From positions 296,767-360,766 of the forward strand of contig NZ_QGTQ01000002.1 of NCBI RefSeq assembly GCF_003182255.1: 64,000 bases of DNA. Reading direction: 5' to 3'. Numbering within the stretch: position 1 is the stretch's first letter; each line of letters starts with the position of its first letter. The position numbers were made by a program, and so were the translations under genes. Of this stretch, positions 55,401-64,000 are shown in pieces. The notes beneath the pieces are model-generated. The model was not told the DNA's origin, searched no databases, and saw only the letters and a list, made by a program, of their open reading frames with translations. The DNA is from Paenibacillus cellulosilyticus (GTDB lineage Bacteria > Bacillota > Bacilli > Paenibacillales > Paenibacillaceae).

Positions 55401-56816
55401 TGCCCCTTCGGTCAGATGCTCTCCGGCGATTTCTCCCGGAGCCAAGTGCTTTCCCTGAATGACGCCCATCGCCACATGCTCGGCGAGCAGCAATCCTTGC
55501 TTCAGGTGGGCAGAATCAATCGCAGCCTCCGCAATTTTCTCACCCGTTACAGCACCATTTCGAATCTTCGACTTCGTAACAGAACTTTCAGCGAGTTTCG
55601 AATTGTTGACCGCTTCGTTCGCTATGCTCTCCGTACGAACCGCGCCGCTTCTCAGCTTAGACGATGTAATGGACTGCTCCTCCAACAGTTCGCCCGTTAA
55701 GGAGAAAGGCTTAAGATGCTTAGCATCGATCGAGCCTTCTGCAATTTTATCCGAATTAATGACACGGTCGGCCAGCTTCTCACCCGTAATGCTGCTGTCA
55801 CGAAGCTTATCGCCGGTAATGGATCGGTCACGAATCTTCTGACCGGAGATCGCATTTTTCGCCAGATGCTCGCCGGTAATAACCTCTTGCCCAAGCTTGG
55901 AGGACGTAATCGCGCCGTCGGCGATTTTGATGGAATCAACCGCGTAGTCCGCAATCGAGTCTGTGACAACCGCACCGTTGTGAAGCTTCGTGCTGTCGAC
56001 CGCCCCGTTTGCGATTTTGTCCGTAATGACAGAGCCGTCCGCCAAATCGTCCGAATAGACAATCGGCTCCGGCCTCTCCGGCTGCCGCTTCTCTTCCAGC
56101 TTCGCAAGCTTCTGTGCTTGAAGCTGTTCTTCTTTGACTGCCGCCGCATCCTCTTCCACCTCAGGTACGACGTCAATCGTCTTCTGACCAGCTGCAACTG
56201 CCGTCTGGTCGGCAGGCACGAACACAACAATACCTGATTTAGCCGCTTCAACAACTGGGTTGACCGCCTCAACAGGAGCAGCCGCTGACGGGAGCGCTTC
56301 GACAGAAGGCGCCGATGCAGCAGGCCGTTCTACCGTATTGAATTCAGGTGGCAGCAGCACGGGCGTATCATTGTTATTCAGCTCGGATGCCTCCGAAGCC
56401 GTTGATGCCGCAGCAGTTGTTGGCACGCCTCGAAGTGTGGATGACGTCTTCGAGGTTGGCAGCAGCGACAGCGCGGAACGAAGAGGAATTTTCTTCGCCT
56501 TATGCGCCGGTGGAATACCAGGATTATTCACAGGCACAGCAGACTGTACAGCCGCTGAGCTCGAATGAATGGTTACTTGAGACAAAGGTGTCGCCGATGA
56601 TTCAGCTGCTTTCGGTGTCTCCTTAGCCTCTTGCACAGTTTCTGCCACAGGCAGTTGCTGTTGCTGTTCTGCACTTTCGGATTTAGACCTTACGTTCGCT
56701 CCCCCTGGCTTCTTCTTCATTTCATCGAGCCAGCGCAGTTCGGACGTCGAATTCGGATTATCGACATAGAAAAACGGCTTCTGTCCTTTGGGACTCTTCC
56801 CTTTCTTGTTTTTCAT
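49500..56816 (-). CDS. Giant decapeptide-repeat protein with H-type-lectin-like C-terminus
   Basis: This 2,438-residue protein has three parts. Residues 1-255 form a basic start followed by a low-complexity Ala/Ser/Pro/Glu region, with no signal peptide. From about 257 to 2340 there are roughly 200 copies of a ten-residue repeat, consensus [AS]-V-x-x-x-[KH]-L-A-[DE]-G. The last 98 residues (2341-2438) resemble an H-type lectin domain, with a central VAMTDHPA strand and the end motif INWIAIG. Repeats of this kind occur in phage tail fibres and other elongated surface proteins, so a long fibre with a sugar-binding or trimerising tip is likely. It starts at ATG 56816 behind AAGGAGAGGG. Lack of a secretion signal fits assembly on the spore from inside the mother cell. 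Its place beside many glycosyltransferases suggests it may be their substrate. Confidence 0.9.
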   Translation of the reverse strand: MKNKKGKSPKGQKPFFYVDNPNSTSELRWLDEMKKKPGGANVRSKSESAEQQQQLPVAETVQEAKETPKAAESSATPLSQVTIHSSSAAVQSAVPVNNPGIPPAHKAKKIPLRSALSLLPTSKTSSTLRGVPTTAAASTASEASELNNNDTPVLLPPEFNTVERPAASAPSVEALPSAAAPVEAVNPVVEAAKSGIVVFVPADQTAVAAGQKTIDVVPEVEEDAAAVKEEQLQAQKLAKLEEKRQPERPEPIVYSDDLADGSVITDKIANGAVDSTKLHNGAVVTDSIADYAVDSIKIADGAITSSKLGQEVITGEHLAKNAISGQKIRDRSITGDKLRDSSITGEKLADRVINSDKIAEGSIDAKHLKPFSLTGELLEEQSITSSKLRSGAVRTESIANEAVNNSKLAESSVTKSKIRNGAVTGEKIAEAAIDSAHLKQGLLLAEHVAMGVIQGKHLAPGEIAGEHLTEGAVGARELASKSVTSSALAAEAVSSEHLQAGAILGAHIAPLQVQGGHIADESLTSTKLSEQAVTTIKLADHAITSSKLADYSVTSAKLADEIVQHKHISRASISADKLADNSIEQRHLTESSVSSKALQKESVDTAHLQDGAVTNGKLALQSVEQDNISLSAVGTAQLADGAVVGSKLADGVVSSVKLAEGAVDRSHLKDEIITFDKIAPESIRSYHLSQGAVTGEAIMEETIDSSHVCPGAIEARHLAEWSVESDAVKDGAITSAKLASQSVTERHIGFGTVFAHHLADYAVNSLKLSPESITTDKLTDYAVTSNKLGNESVTKDKLAFGSVSALHLLDGAVHQAHLAEESVGREQLAKRSVTSQHVAPGAISSELVAEDAITSRELAEEAVTEHHLAIDSVRSRHLAERTVFGIHLTSGSVGAEHVLQGAIEAAHLSHESVNANHLQSGSVGPLHLKDGAVNSAHLTSGAVQAKHLAEGAVRSIHLSQGAVGSEHLAPYAVSSQALQKDAVNSDKIAPSSVSGEHLMLESVSGKHLKAESIQGYHLRKGSVTLAHLAGDALSFDKAPEGSLHGSKLKQGTVTGGLLAEGSIHRAHLIAGSVGTEQLADGSVSLSKLSGLMDASKFVQQSTIDSALLAAGAVTSDKLANASVGEQHLAKHAVSGLQLQDQSVSERKLAEGSVTGSKLAAGAVGTDHLEDGLIVGSKLADGSVDSNNLMECSVTSAKLAPGAVLGIHLAAGSVGTGELATGSVTYGKLADGAVTAEKLDYSAVKSIHLTDGIVTESKLVEGAVTEEKLAEDSVTTSKLVDGSVIASKLADTAVRNRHLADSIVTESKLADGAVTTAKLTEALIYNAHLTDDAISESKLQNGSVSLFKLADNAVSAEKLTDGSVTETKLADGAVTASKLAAASVGNIQLADGVVSASKLTNGAVSVTKLADGSVTAEKLTAASVGEVQLMDGAVTADKLADESVTAAKLTIASVGEVQLVDGAVSNDKLADGAVTAVKLADGAVTAAKLATASVGGLQLADGIVSASKLTDGSVTSTKLADSSVTAEKLTVASVGELQLVDGAVSSDKLIDGAVTAAKLAEGAVTADKLTAASVGGVQLMNDAVTSEKLMNGAVTAAKLADGSVTAAKLTTASVGNQQLIDGVVSSAKLTDGAVTAAKLADGSVTVDKLTAASVGCDQLIDGAVSSYKLTDGAVTGSKLAEGSVTADKLTAASVGNEQLIDGAVSSEKLTDGSVTASKLAEGSVTADKLTAASVGNEQLIDGAVSSEKLTDGSVTASKLAEGSVTADKLTAASVGNEQLIDGAVSSEKLTDGSVTASKLAEDSVTADKLTAASVGNEQLIDGAVSSDKLTDGSVTASKLAEGSVTADKLTAASVGNEQLIDGAVSSEKLTDGSVTASKLAEGSVTADKLTAASVGNEQLIDGAVSSEKLIDGSVTASKLAEGSVTAEKLTAASVGNEQLIDGAVSSEKLIDGSVTASKLAEGSVTAEKLTAASVGNEQLIDGAVTSEKLTDGSVTASKLAEGSVTADKLTAASVGNEQLIDGAVSSEKLTDGSVTASKLAEGSVTVDKLTAASVGNEQLIDGAVSSEKLTDGSITASKLAEGSVTADKLTAASVGGVQLVDGAVSAAKLTDGAVTASKLADGSVTIAKLTAASVGGVQLADGAVTAAKLTDNAVTNAKLVDGSVTAAKLATSSVGNVQLVDGVVTTAKLADGSVTVSKLAGGSVRSEQLADGAVTESKIAGSAVGSDQLADLAVRSSHIAYGTILPDHLTLGVVEGDKLADHAVSANHLSDGAVTSEAIAEGSVGVSKLSADVIRLIGKPGVMEGSIESKHLQPGSVVGAHLVDGAIGSRELASGAVAESNLTFTPVTAPAASKLKFQQCGLTSFAFTGQEETCEVMIPFEESFQDNSYVFVAMTDHPACIATLKGKSEEFALVTISRIRFSMEPIGFINWIAIGVKRG
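50581..51780. repeat. Ten tandem 120-bp repeats inside the giant gene
   Basis: Near-identical 120-bp units, each coding four decapeptides (SVTASKLAEG, SVTADKLTAA, SVGNEQLIDG, AVSSEKLTDG), run ten times in register. Differences are a few scattered bases. On both sides the decapeptide pattern continues but DNA identity falls off. This shows recent expansion or gene conversion of a four-repeat block inside an older ten-residue repeat. Confidence 0.92.
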
Positions 56817-56889
56817 ACATAGCCCTCTCCTTCATCCACCTAAGATGTCATAGGCAATATATGCGTTCACCCATAGGCGCGCGACAAGC

Positions 56890-56930
56890 AAAAAAAGGCT
56901 GCGATTCGATTTCTCGAATTCGCAGCCTTT
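56890..56930 (-). terminator. Intrinsic terminator of the thiamin operon
   Basis: On the minus strand AAAGGCTGCGAATTCGA pairs with TCGAATCGCAGCCTTT around a short loop (one mismatch) and is followed by TTTTTTTG. It lies about 16 nt after the thiO stop at 56946. Confidence 0.92.
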
Positions 56931-56945
56931 CTGGCCTCTATTCTT

Positions 56946-58115
56946 TTACACTTCTAATGCTACACGCTCCTGCGCATTTGGCCGATTCGCCGCAGCGGTG
57001 CTGCCGAATCGTTCCGGACGGCAATCGTGGACATCCAGCTCAGGCTCGGCTCCGTCCAACAGATCGGCAACGATGAACGCCGTTCCTGGACTGAGTAAAA
57101 TACCGTTGCGGTAATGGCCTGCCGCCACGACGATGTCCGGTCTGCCCGAAGGTATGCCGATCAACGGTCTGCCGTCGCGCGTTGCAGGGCGCAGTCCCGC
57201 CCAACGCTTCACGGTCGGCTTCCCAGCAAGGAACGGGAAGGAACGATCGGTTGCTCGAATGAGACGTTCAATGCCTCGTTCGGTCACGGTCGTATCGAAA
57301 CCTGCCACATCCTCCGAGGCGCCGCATACGATTGTCCCGTTGCCTTTGCCCACCCAGTAGGCTTGGCTCGTGAATACCATATGCCGCACTTCTGCAGGCG
57401 CTGATTCGAAAGAGCAGATCTGTCCGCGAATCGGATGAACCTCAGGCGAGAAACCAAGTACATCCGCATAGGCGCAAGACCAAGCGCCCGCACTAATCAC
57501 GAGGCGATCTCCTTCGTAACGCTCGCCCGACACGGTCGTAACAGCAACCCCCGCTTCAGTGCCGCTGTGTACCGCTGCGATCGGACCTGCATAATCGACG
57601 AGGCGGACGCCGAGCCGGCGGCAAGCCTCATGCAGCGCAATAACGAGCTTCGGCGCATAGACATGGCTTTCCTCCGGGCAGTAAAGACCGGCAATCGCAC
57701 GCTCCGTCAGACGCGGCTCCAGCTTGCGCAGCGCTGCGCCATCAACGAACTCAGCACGGGCGCCGCGTTTATTTTGCCATAACAGCCGTGTCTGCATGGG
57801 GAGCACATCCGCCTCATGATAGGCGATGTTCAAGCTTCCCGTCCGCATCAGCTCGACGTCCATGCCAGAGCACGCTTCTACTGCTTTCGTCCAAGCATCA
57901 TACTTGCCGAAGCTGTATAGGCACAGGTCGAAGAACGAATCCGGCTGCTCCGTATTCTCGGAATATGGAGCGAGCATGCCAGCCGCTGCGCCGGATGCCT
58001 GCCCGCCGAACCGATCCGGCTCGACGACCGTCACCTGCTTGCCGCGACGTGCTGCTTCGAACGCACATGACAGCCCGATAATACCGCCGCCAACGATAAG
58101 GACATGCTCTCCCAT
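56946..58115 (-). CDS. thiO: Glycine oxidase
   Basis: ThiO oxidises glycine to the imine used for thiazole formation. This 389-residue FAD protein has the N-terminal dinucleotide motif VLIVGGGIIGLSCAFEA and ends of the DAO family such as GLRPATRDGRPLIG and GHYRNGILLSPGTA. ATG 58115 overlaps the thiG stop by one base (TAATG) and has AAAGGAG seven bases upstream. It is the last gene of the operon, which supplies both the imine and the sulfur carrier for ThiG. Confidence 0.94.
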   Translation of the reverse strand: MGEHVLIVGGGIIGLSCAFEAARRGKQVTVVEPDRFGGQASGAAAGMLAPYSENTEQPDSFFDLCLYSFGKYDAWTKAVEACSGMDVELMRTGSLNIAYHEADVLPMQTRLLWQNKRGARAEFVDGAALRKLEPRLTERAIAGLYCPEESHVYAPKLVIALHEACRRLGVRLVDYAGPIAAVHSGTEAGVAVTTVSGERYEGDRLVISAGAWSCAYADVLGFSPEVHPIRGQICSFESAPAEVRHMVFTSQAYWVGKGNGTIVCGASEDVAGFDTTVTERGIERLIRATDRSFPFLAGKPTVKRWAGLRPATRDGRPLIGIPSGRPDIVVAAGHYRNGILLSPGTAFIVADLLDGAEPELDVHDCRPERFGSTAAANRPNAQERVALEV

Positions 58116-58924
58116 TAGAGAGCTCCTTTCGCAGGTGACGCGAACAGCGAATCCTCGGGCGCGCTGCTAGCCGATGCATAACGTTTCTTCGGAATGCGGC
58201 CTGCCAAATAAGACAGACGTCCCGCTTCAATCGCCAGCTTCATTGCGAGTGCCATCGCGACGGGATCCTTCGCCTTCGCAACAGGCGAGTTAAGCAGGAC
58301 AGCCGAAGCGCCAAGCTCCATCGCCTGCGCCGCATCCGCAGCGGAACCGATTCCGGCATCAACGATGATCGGCACGTTTGCTTCTTCGATAATCAAGCCT
58401 AGATTATATGGATTCATAATTCCGAGACCCGATCCAATTGGCGAGCCGCCTGGCATAACCGCCACCGCACCGGCTTCCTCCAGCCTTTTGCATAGAATCG
58501 GATCATCGGATGTGTAAGGCAGCACGTCGAAGCCTTCCTTCACGAGCTGCTCCGTGGCACGCAGCGTCTCGATCGGATCCGGGAGCAGCGTACGCGCATT
58601 CGCGCTAATCTCCACCTTAATCCAGCTGCCAAGGCCTGCCGCGCGGGCCAGCTTGGCGATGCGCACCGCTTCCTCTGCATTGTTCGCGCCCGATGTATTC
58701 GGCAGGAACGTATAGTGGCGGCCGCTCAGATGCTGAAGAACCGAATCGTCCTCCACTTCTTCGAGGTTGACGCGCCGGACGGCGAACGTAACGACCTCAG
58801 CGCCAGACGCCGTCAGCGCTTGCTGCAGCACATGTGGGCTCGGGAACCGTCCCGTCCCCAGCAGCATACGAGATTGCAGCTTTACCCCCGCAATTACGAG
58901 CGAATCTTGATCATTCATCATCAT
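58115..58924 (-). CDS. thiG: Thiazole synthase
   Basis: ThiG joins deoxyxylulose phosphate, the glycine imine and ThiS thiocarboxylate into the thiazole ring. Visible are [17 protein letters not shown] with the Schiff-base Lys, [19 protein letters not shown] and [10 protein letters not shown]. At about 269 residues it is slightly longer than the usual 255 because of a 20-residue end after the family core. Three ATG codons stand in tandem at 58924, 58921 and 58918; spacing from the GGAGGAGG site favours the second or third. That site is also the coding sequence of the Gly-Gly-Gly end of the upstream ThiS domain. Confidence 0.94.
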   Translation of the reverse strand: MMMNDQDSLVIAGVKLQSRMLLGTGRFPSPHVLQQALTASGAEVVTFAVRRVNLEEVEDDSVLQHLSGRHYTFLPNTSGANNAEEAVRIAKLARAAGLGSWIKVEISANARTLLPDPIETLRATEQLVKEGFDVLPYTSDDPILCKRLEEAGAVAVMPGGSPIGSGLGIMNPYNLGLIIEEANVPIIVDAGIGSAADAAQAMELGASAVLLNSPVAKAKDPVAMALAMKLAIEAGRLSYLAGRIPKKRYASASSAPEDSLFASPAKGAL

Positions 58925-59794
58925 CAGCCTCCTCCTACAAAATGAACAAGCTCAACCGCTGCACCTTCATGAATCGGCGTACAGCTCCATTCCTCACGAA
59001 CGACAATCTCGCCGTCCAGCTCTACAACGACCCGACGATCCTCCAGACGATGCTGGCAGATCAGCTCCCATACGGTGCGGGCTGTTGTCCGCTGAGCAAC
59101 ACCATTGACAATTACACCGGTTCCGGCAAAATCATCTGCTTGCACCTCGCTCCTCTGCGGAGCTGCAGCATGAAGCCGCGCCTTGAATGCGCGGCATACC
59201 GCCGCTGGATCGTCGGCTCCGACGATCTCGGATACGGCGCAGACGCGTGATGCACCGGCTGCGATAACCGTGTCGACATTGCCGAGCGTAATGCCGCCAA
59301 TGGCAACGAACGGGATACGAATCTGTTCAGCCGCTTCCTGCACGTAGCTCGTCGTCACCGCCGCTCGACCAGGCTTCGTTCCCGTCGGGTAGACCGGACC
59401 GACGCCGATATAGTCGGCACCGCCTGCCTGCGCAGCCAATCCCTGCTCGATGCTGTGCGTCGAGATGCCGATAATCCGATCCGGCCCGAGCAGCCTTCTT
59501 GCCTCAGCGAGCGAAAGATCGTCCTGCCCAAGATGCACGCCGTCTGCCTCTGCTTCCAGTGCGATGTCGATATGATCGTTTATAATAAGCGGAACGCCAT
59601 AACGTCTCGTCAATTGACGAAGCTTGTGGGCGTTCTCGCGAATATCCTGCTTCGATGCGGTTTTGTCCCGCAGCTGTACGATGTCAGCCCCGCCGATAAG
59701 CGCTTGCTCGATGACGTCGATCATCGACCGGCCTGGATGATAATTCGTACCTGTAATGACATATAGCTGGAAATCCAGCTTCTTCGATGTTGAA

Positions 59795-59802
<8 letters not shown>
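58924..59802 (-). CDS. thiE-thiS: Thiamin phosphate synthase fused to ThiS sulfur carrier
   Basis: Residues 1-215 are ThiE, which couples HMP pyrophosphate to thiazole phosphate: [29 protein letters not shown] and PFVAIGGI are all present. Residues 229-292 are a complete ThiS (starting GVIVNGVAQ, then [22 protein letters not shown]) ending in GGG, as needed for activation by ThiF. No separate thiS is seen in the operon. The start is TTG 59802 behind AAGGGGAG, overlapping the thiF end by 8 nt; an upstream open frame runs into thiF and is discarded. The fusion ties the sulfur carrier to the enzyme that uses its product. Confidence 0.92.
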
Positions 59803-62681
<2,879 letters not shown>

Positions 62682-62874
62682 CTAAAGATTTTGTGATTGC
62701 TGTGTCTACCGGCGATAGATAGACTTGCAGCCCTTAGATCAGGCTGCTTACCGAGCATCAACAAAAGCAAATAGGAATCCCTAGGAGGCGCACGCCTGCA
62801 CAATCACTTCCCTACGCCGAAGCCGGATTATTCGTTCTGAAGCATTCTCTTGTAATAAGAGCTTGCTAGAAACC

Positions 62875-62905
62875 AAAAAAGCCGCTTCCGGCGAGGGAAG
62901 CGGCT
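62875..62905 (-). terminator. Riboswitch-controlled intrinsic terminator before thiC
   Basis: On the minus strand AGCCGCTTCC pairs with GGAAGCGGCT around CTCGCC and is followed by TTTTTTGG. It lies between the TPP aptamer and thiC, where it would stop transcription when TPP is bound. The bases from 62673 to 62872 form the remaining thiC leader with no other feature I can support. Confidence 0.9.
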
Positions 62906-63040
62906 AATAAGCGCTGTCGATCGCACATTACTCACGGATGTCTGAAACGATGCAGCTAAACCGCATTAGCGGCAGCAATCGCAGCAACAATAGACCTTGC
63001 TTCCTGAGTAATATGACAAGACGACCATTTCGCAATTAGA

Positions 63041-63130
63041 CCACTTTCCTACGCTGGCATGACCCAGATCAGGTTCAAAGGGACCAAAGCATCACGCTTT
63101 ATCTCAGCCCGTAAAGGCGCCCCTAGTGGA
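63041..63130 (-). promoter_or_regulatory. TPP (THI-box) riboswitch
   Basis: Read on the minus strand, the conserved pieces appear in order: CCACTAGGGGCGCC, GGGCTGAGA, CCCTTTGAACCTGATCTGGGT and CATGCCAGCGTAGGAAAGTGG. These are the THI-box sequences that bind thiamin pyrophosphate. The aptamer is about 135 nt before the terminator stem and 370 nt before thiC, which suits control by transcription termination. Confidence 0.95.
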
Positions 63131-63167
63131 TTTCCTGAACAAACTATACCCCCATGTTCTGAAGGTG

Positions 63168-64000
63168 TCAACCCTGTAATTTCCACCCGAATCTGCTGTT
63201 ATGCAGCGCATTGGTTATACCGGTGCGCACTGTATATCGTTCAGCCGCTGCCTGCCAGGTGAAATACGTTTCCGCCTTCTCGCGGCTTCGTCTTCCCATT
63301 TCCAGCCGAAGTTGGTCGTTAGTGAGCAGGTGGTCAAGCTTCGTTAACATATCGGCCGTCAAGCTGGATGGCTCGGCAAGCAGCCCCGTTTCGCCGTCCT
63401 GCACGATCTCGCTAATGCCGCCGATTCGCGAAGCAACGACGGGGATCCCCGCTGCCATCGCTTCGACGTTAACGAGTCCGAATGCTTCGCGGCGCACAGA
63501 TGGCACAGCAAGCACATCCGCCCCGAGCAGCCAGTCGGGCACCTCGTTGTAGGGCACGTAAGGAATGAATCGGACGCTGCCCCCAAGCTTTGCGGCTGCT
63601 CGCTTCAGCCTTCGAGAATAGACAGACGTACGCTTCGATCCATACTGAGGACTGCCGACGATGACAAGCATCGCATTCGGATGCCGCTTGAGCAGCTTCG
63701 GCATCAGCTCGATCAAGTGATGGACACCTTTGAGCGGAATAAGTCTCCCGAGATACAAGATGACTTTGCGGTCCGTCCAACCGTAGGCACGGCGCAGCCG
63801 ATTGCGTCTTGCCCCGCCTTCTGATGATTGAACAGATGGGAAACGGTGCATATCGGTGCCGAGATGCACGACGACGATTTTGGACGCGGCCTCCGGCGCT
63901 TGAGCAGCTACAATCGACCGCAAATAGTCGCTGTTGACGATTATTGTCTCCGCTAGTCTAAAGCTTTGACGAAGTTGAAAATTAGAAATATGCCGAGGCT
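63168..64000 (-). CDS. Family 4 glycosyltransferase, 5' end beyond the window
   Basis: The frame is open to the right edge, so the N-terminus is missing; about 276 codons are seen. The C-terminal GT-B half is clear: HLGTDMHRF, ILYLGRLIPLKGVHHL, MLVIVGSPQYGSKR, and the GT4 block RREAFGLVNVEAMAAGIPVVASRIGGISEIV. The segment RLAETIIVNSDYLR before it fits the end of the first domain. This is related to spore-coat or cell-wall glycosyltransferases of the GT4 family, without a sugar assignment. A TTG at 63923 could be mistaken for a start but the family part clearly continues upstream. Confidence 0.87.
   Translation of the reverse strand, partial: PRHISNFQLRQSFRLAETIIVNSDYLRSIVAAQAPEAASKIVVVHLGTDMHRFPSVQSSEGGARRNRLRRAYGWTDRKVILYLGRLIPLKGVHHLIELMPKLLKRHPNAMLVIVGSPQYGSKRTSVYSRRLKRAAAKLGGSVRFIPYVPYNEVPDWLLGADVLAVPSVRREAFGLVNVEAMAAGIPVVASRIGGISEIVQDGETGLLAEPSSLTADMLTKLDHLLTNDQLRLEMGRRSREKAETYFTWQAAAERYTVRTGITNALHNSRFGWKLQG

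Noticed and set aside
63168-63923. Complete 251-residue glycosyltransferase starting at TTG 63923
   Set aside because: The frame stays open to the window edge and the upstream residues fit the family, so the gene is cut by the window.

Overview
The window looks like the chromosome of an endospore-forming Bacillota close to Paenibacillus. The grounds are two CgeB-like spore maturation proteins and a short SpsI-like nucleotidyltransferase, a FapR-type operator before fabH, a TPP riboswitch before thiC, Gram-positive style Shine-Dalgarno sites (AGGAGG/GGAGG) with frequent GTG and TTG starts, and classic intrinsic terminators. The genus is inferred from gene content and not proven.

Region 1 (1-27,916, minus strand) is a polyketide operon read right to left: ACP, carbamoyltransferase, divergent carbamoyltransferase, type II thioesterase, third carbamoyltransferase, fatty acyl-AMP ligase with ACP, then a PKS line of at least five KS-KR units in four proteins (1 + 2 + 1 + 1). 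The last protein runs off the left edge. Every module is KS-KR-ACP as far as visible, with no AT, DH or ER, and no free-standing AT lies in the window. The inferred product is a fatty-acid-primed 1,3-polyol carrying one or more carbamates. A sigmaA-like promoter at 27,945-27,974 has a perfect 19-bp tandem repeat just upstream. A divergent AraC-type regulator gene, translationally coupled to a second free ACP, lies at 28,460-29,514.

Region 2 (29,680-30,763) is a FapR-controlled fabH, probably housekeeping.

Region 3 (30,936-56,816) is a large glycosylation and surface-structure locus. Two plus-strand glycosyltransferases face a long set of minus-strand genes: a GT2, a three-gene UDP-6-deoxy-HexNAc pathway plus another SDR, a GT4, two CgeB-like proteins, four very small coupled genes, several GT2 enzymes, a GT-D fold enzyme and an SpsI-like enzyme. 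Many of these proteins carry Arg/Lys/Ser-rich tails, and four share a G-Y/W-x-x-G motif next to them. The locus ends with a 2,438-residue protein built of about 200 decapeptide repeats and capped by an H-type-lectin-like domain. I read this region as a system that builds and glycosylates a spore-surface fibre. That is inference.

Region 4 (56,890-63,130, minus strand) is a thiamin operon: TPP riboswitch with intrinsic terminator, then thiC, thiF, a thiE-thiS fusion, thiG and thiO. The right edge holds the 3' part of a GT4 glycosyltransferase gene.

The two most interesting systems are the FAAL/AT-less PKS/three-carbamoyltransferase cluster and the basic-tailed glycosyltransferase locus with its giant decapeptide-repeat protein.
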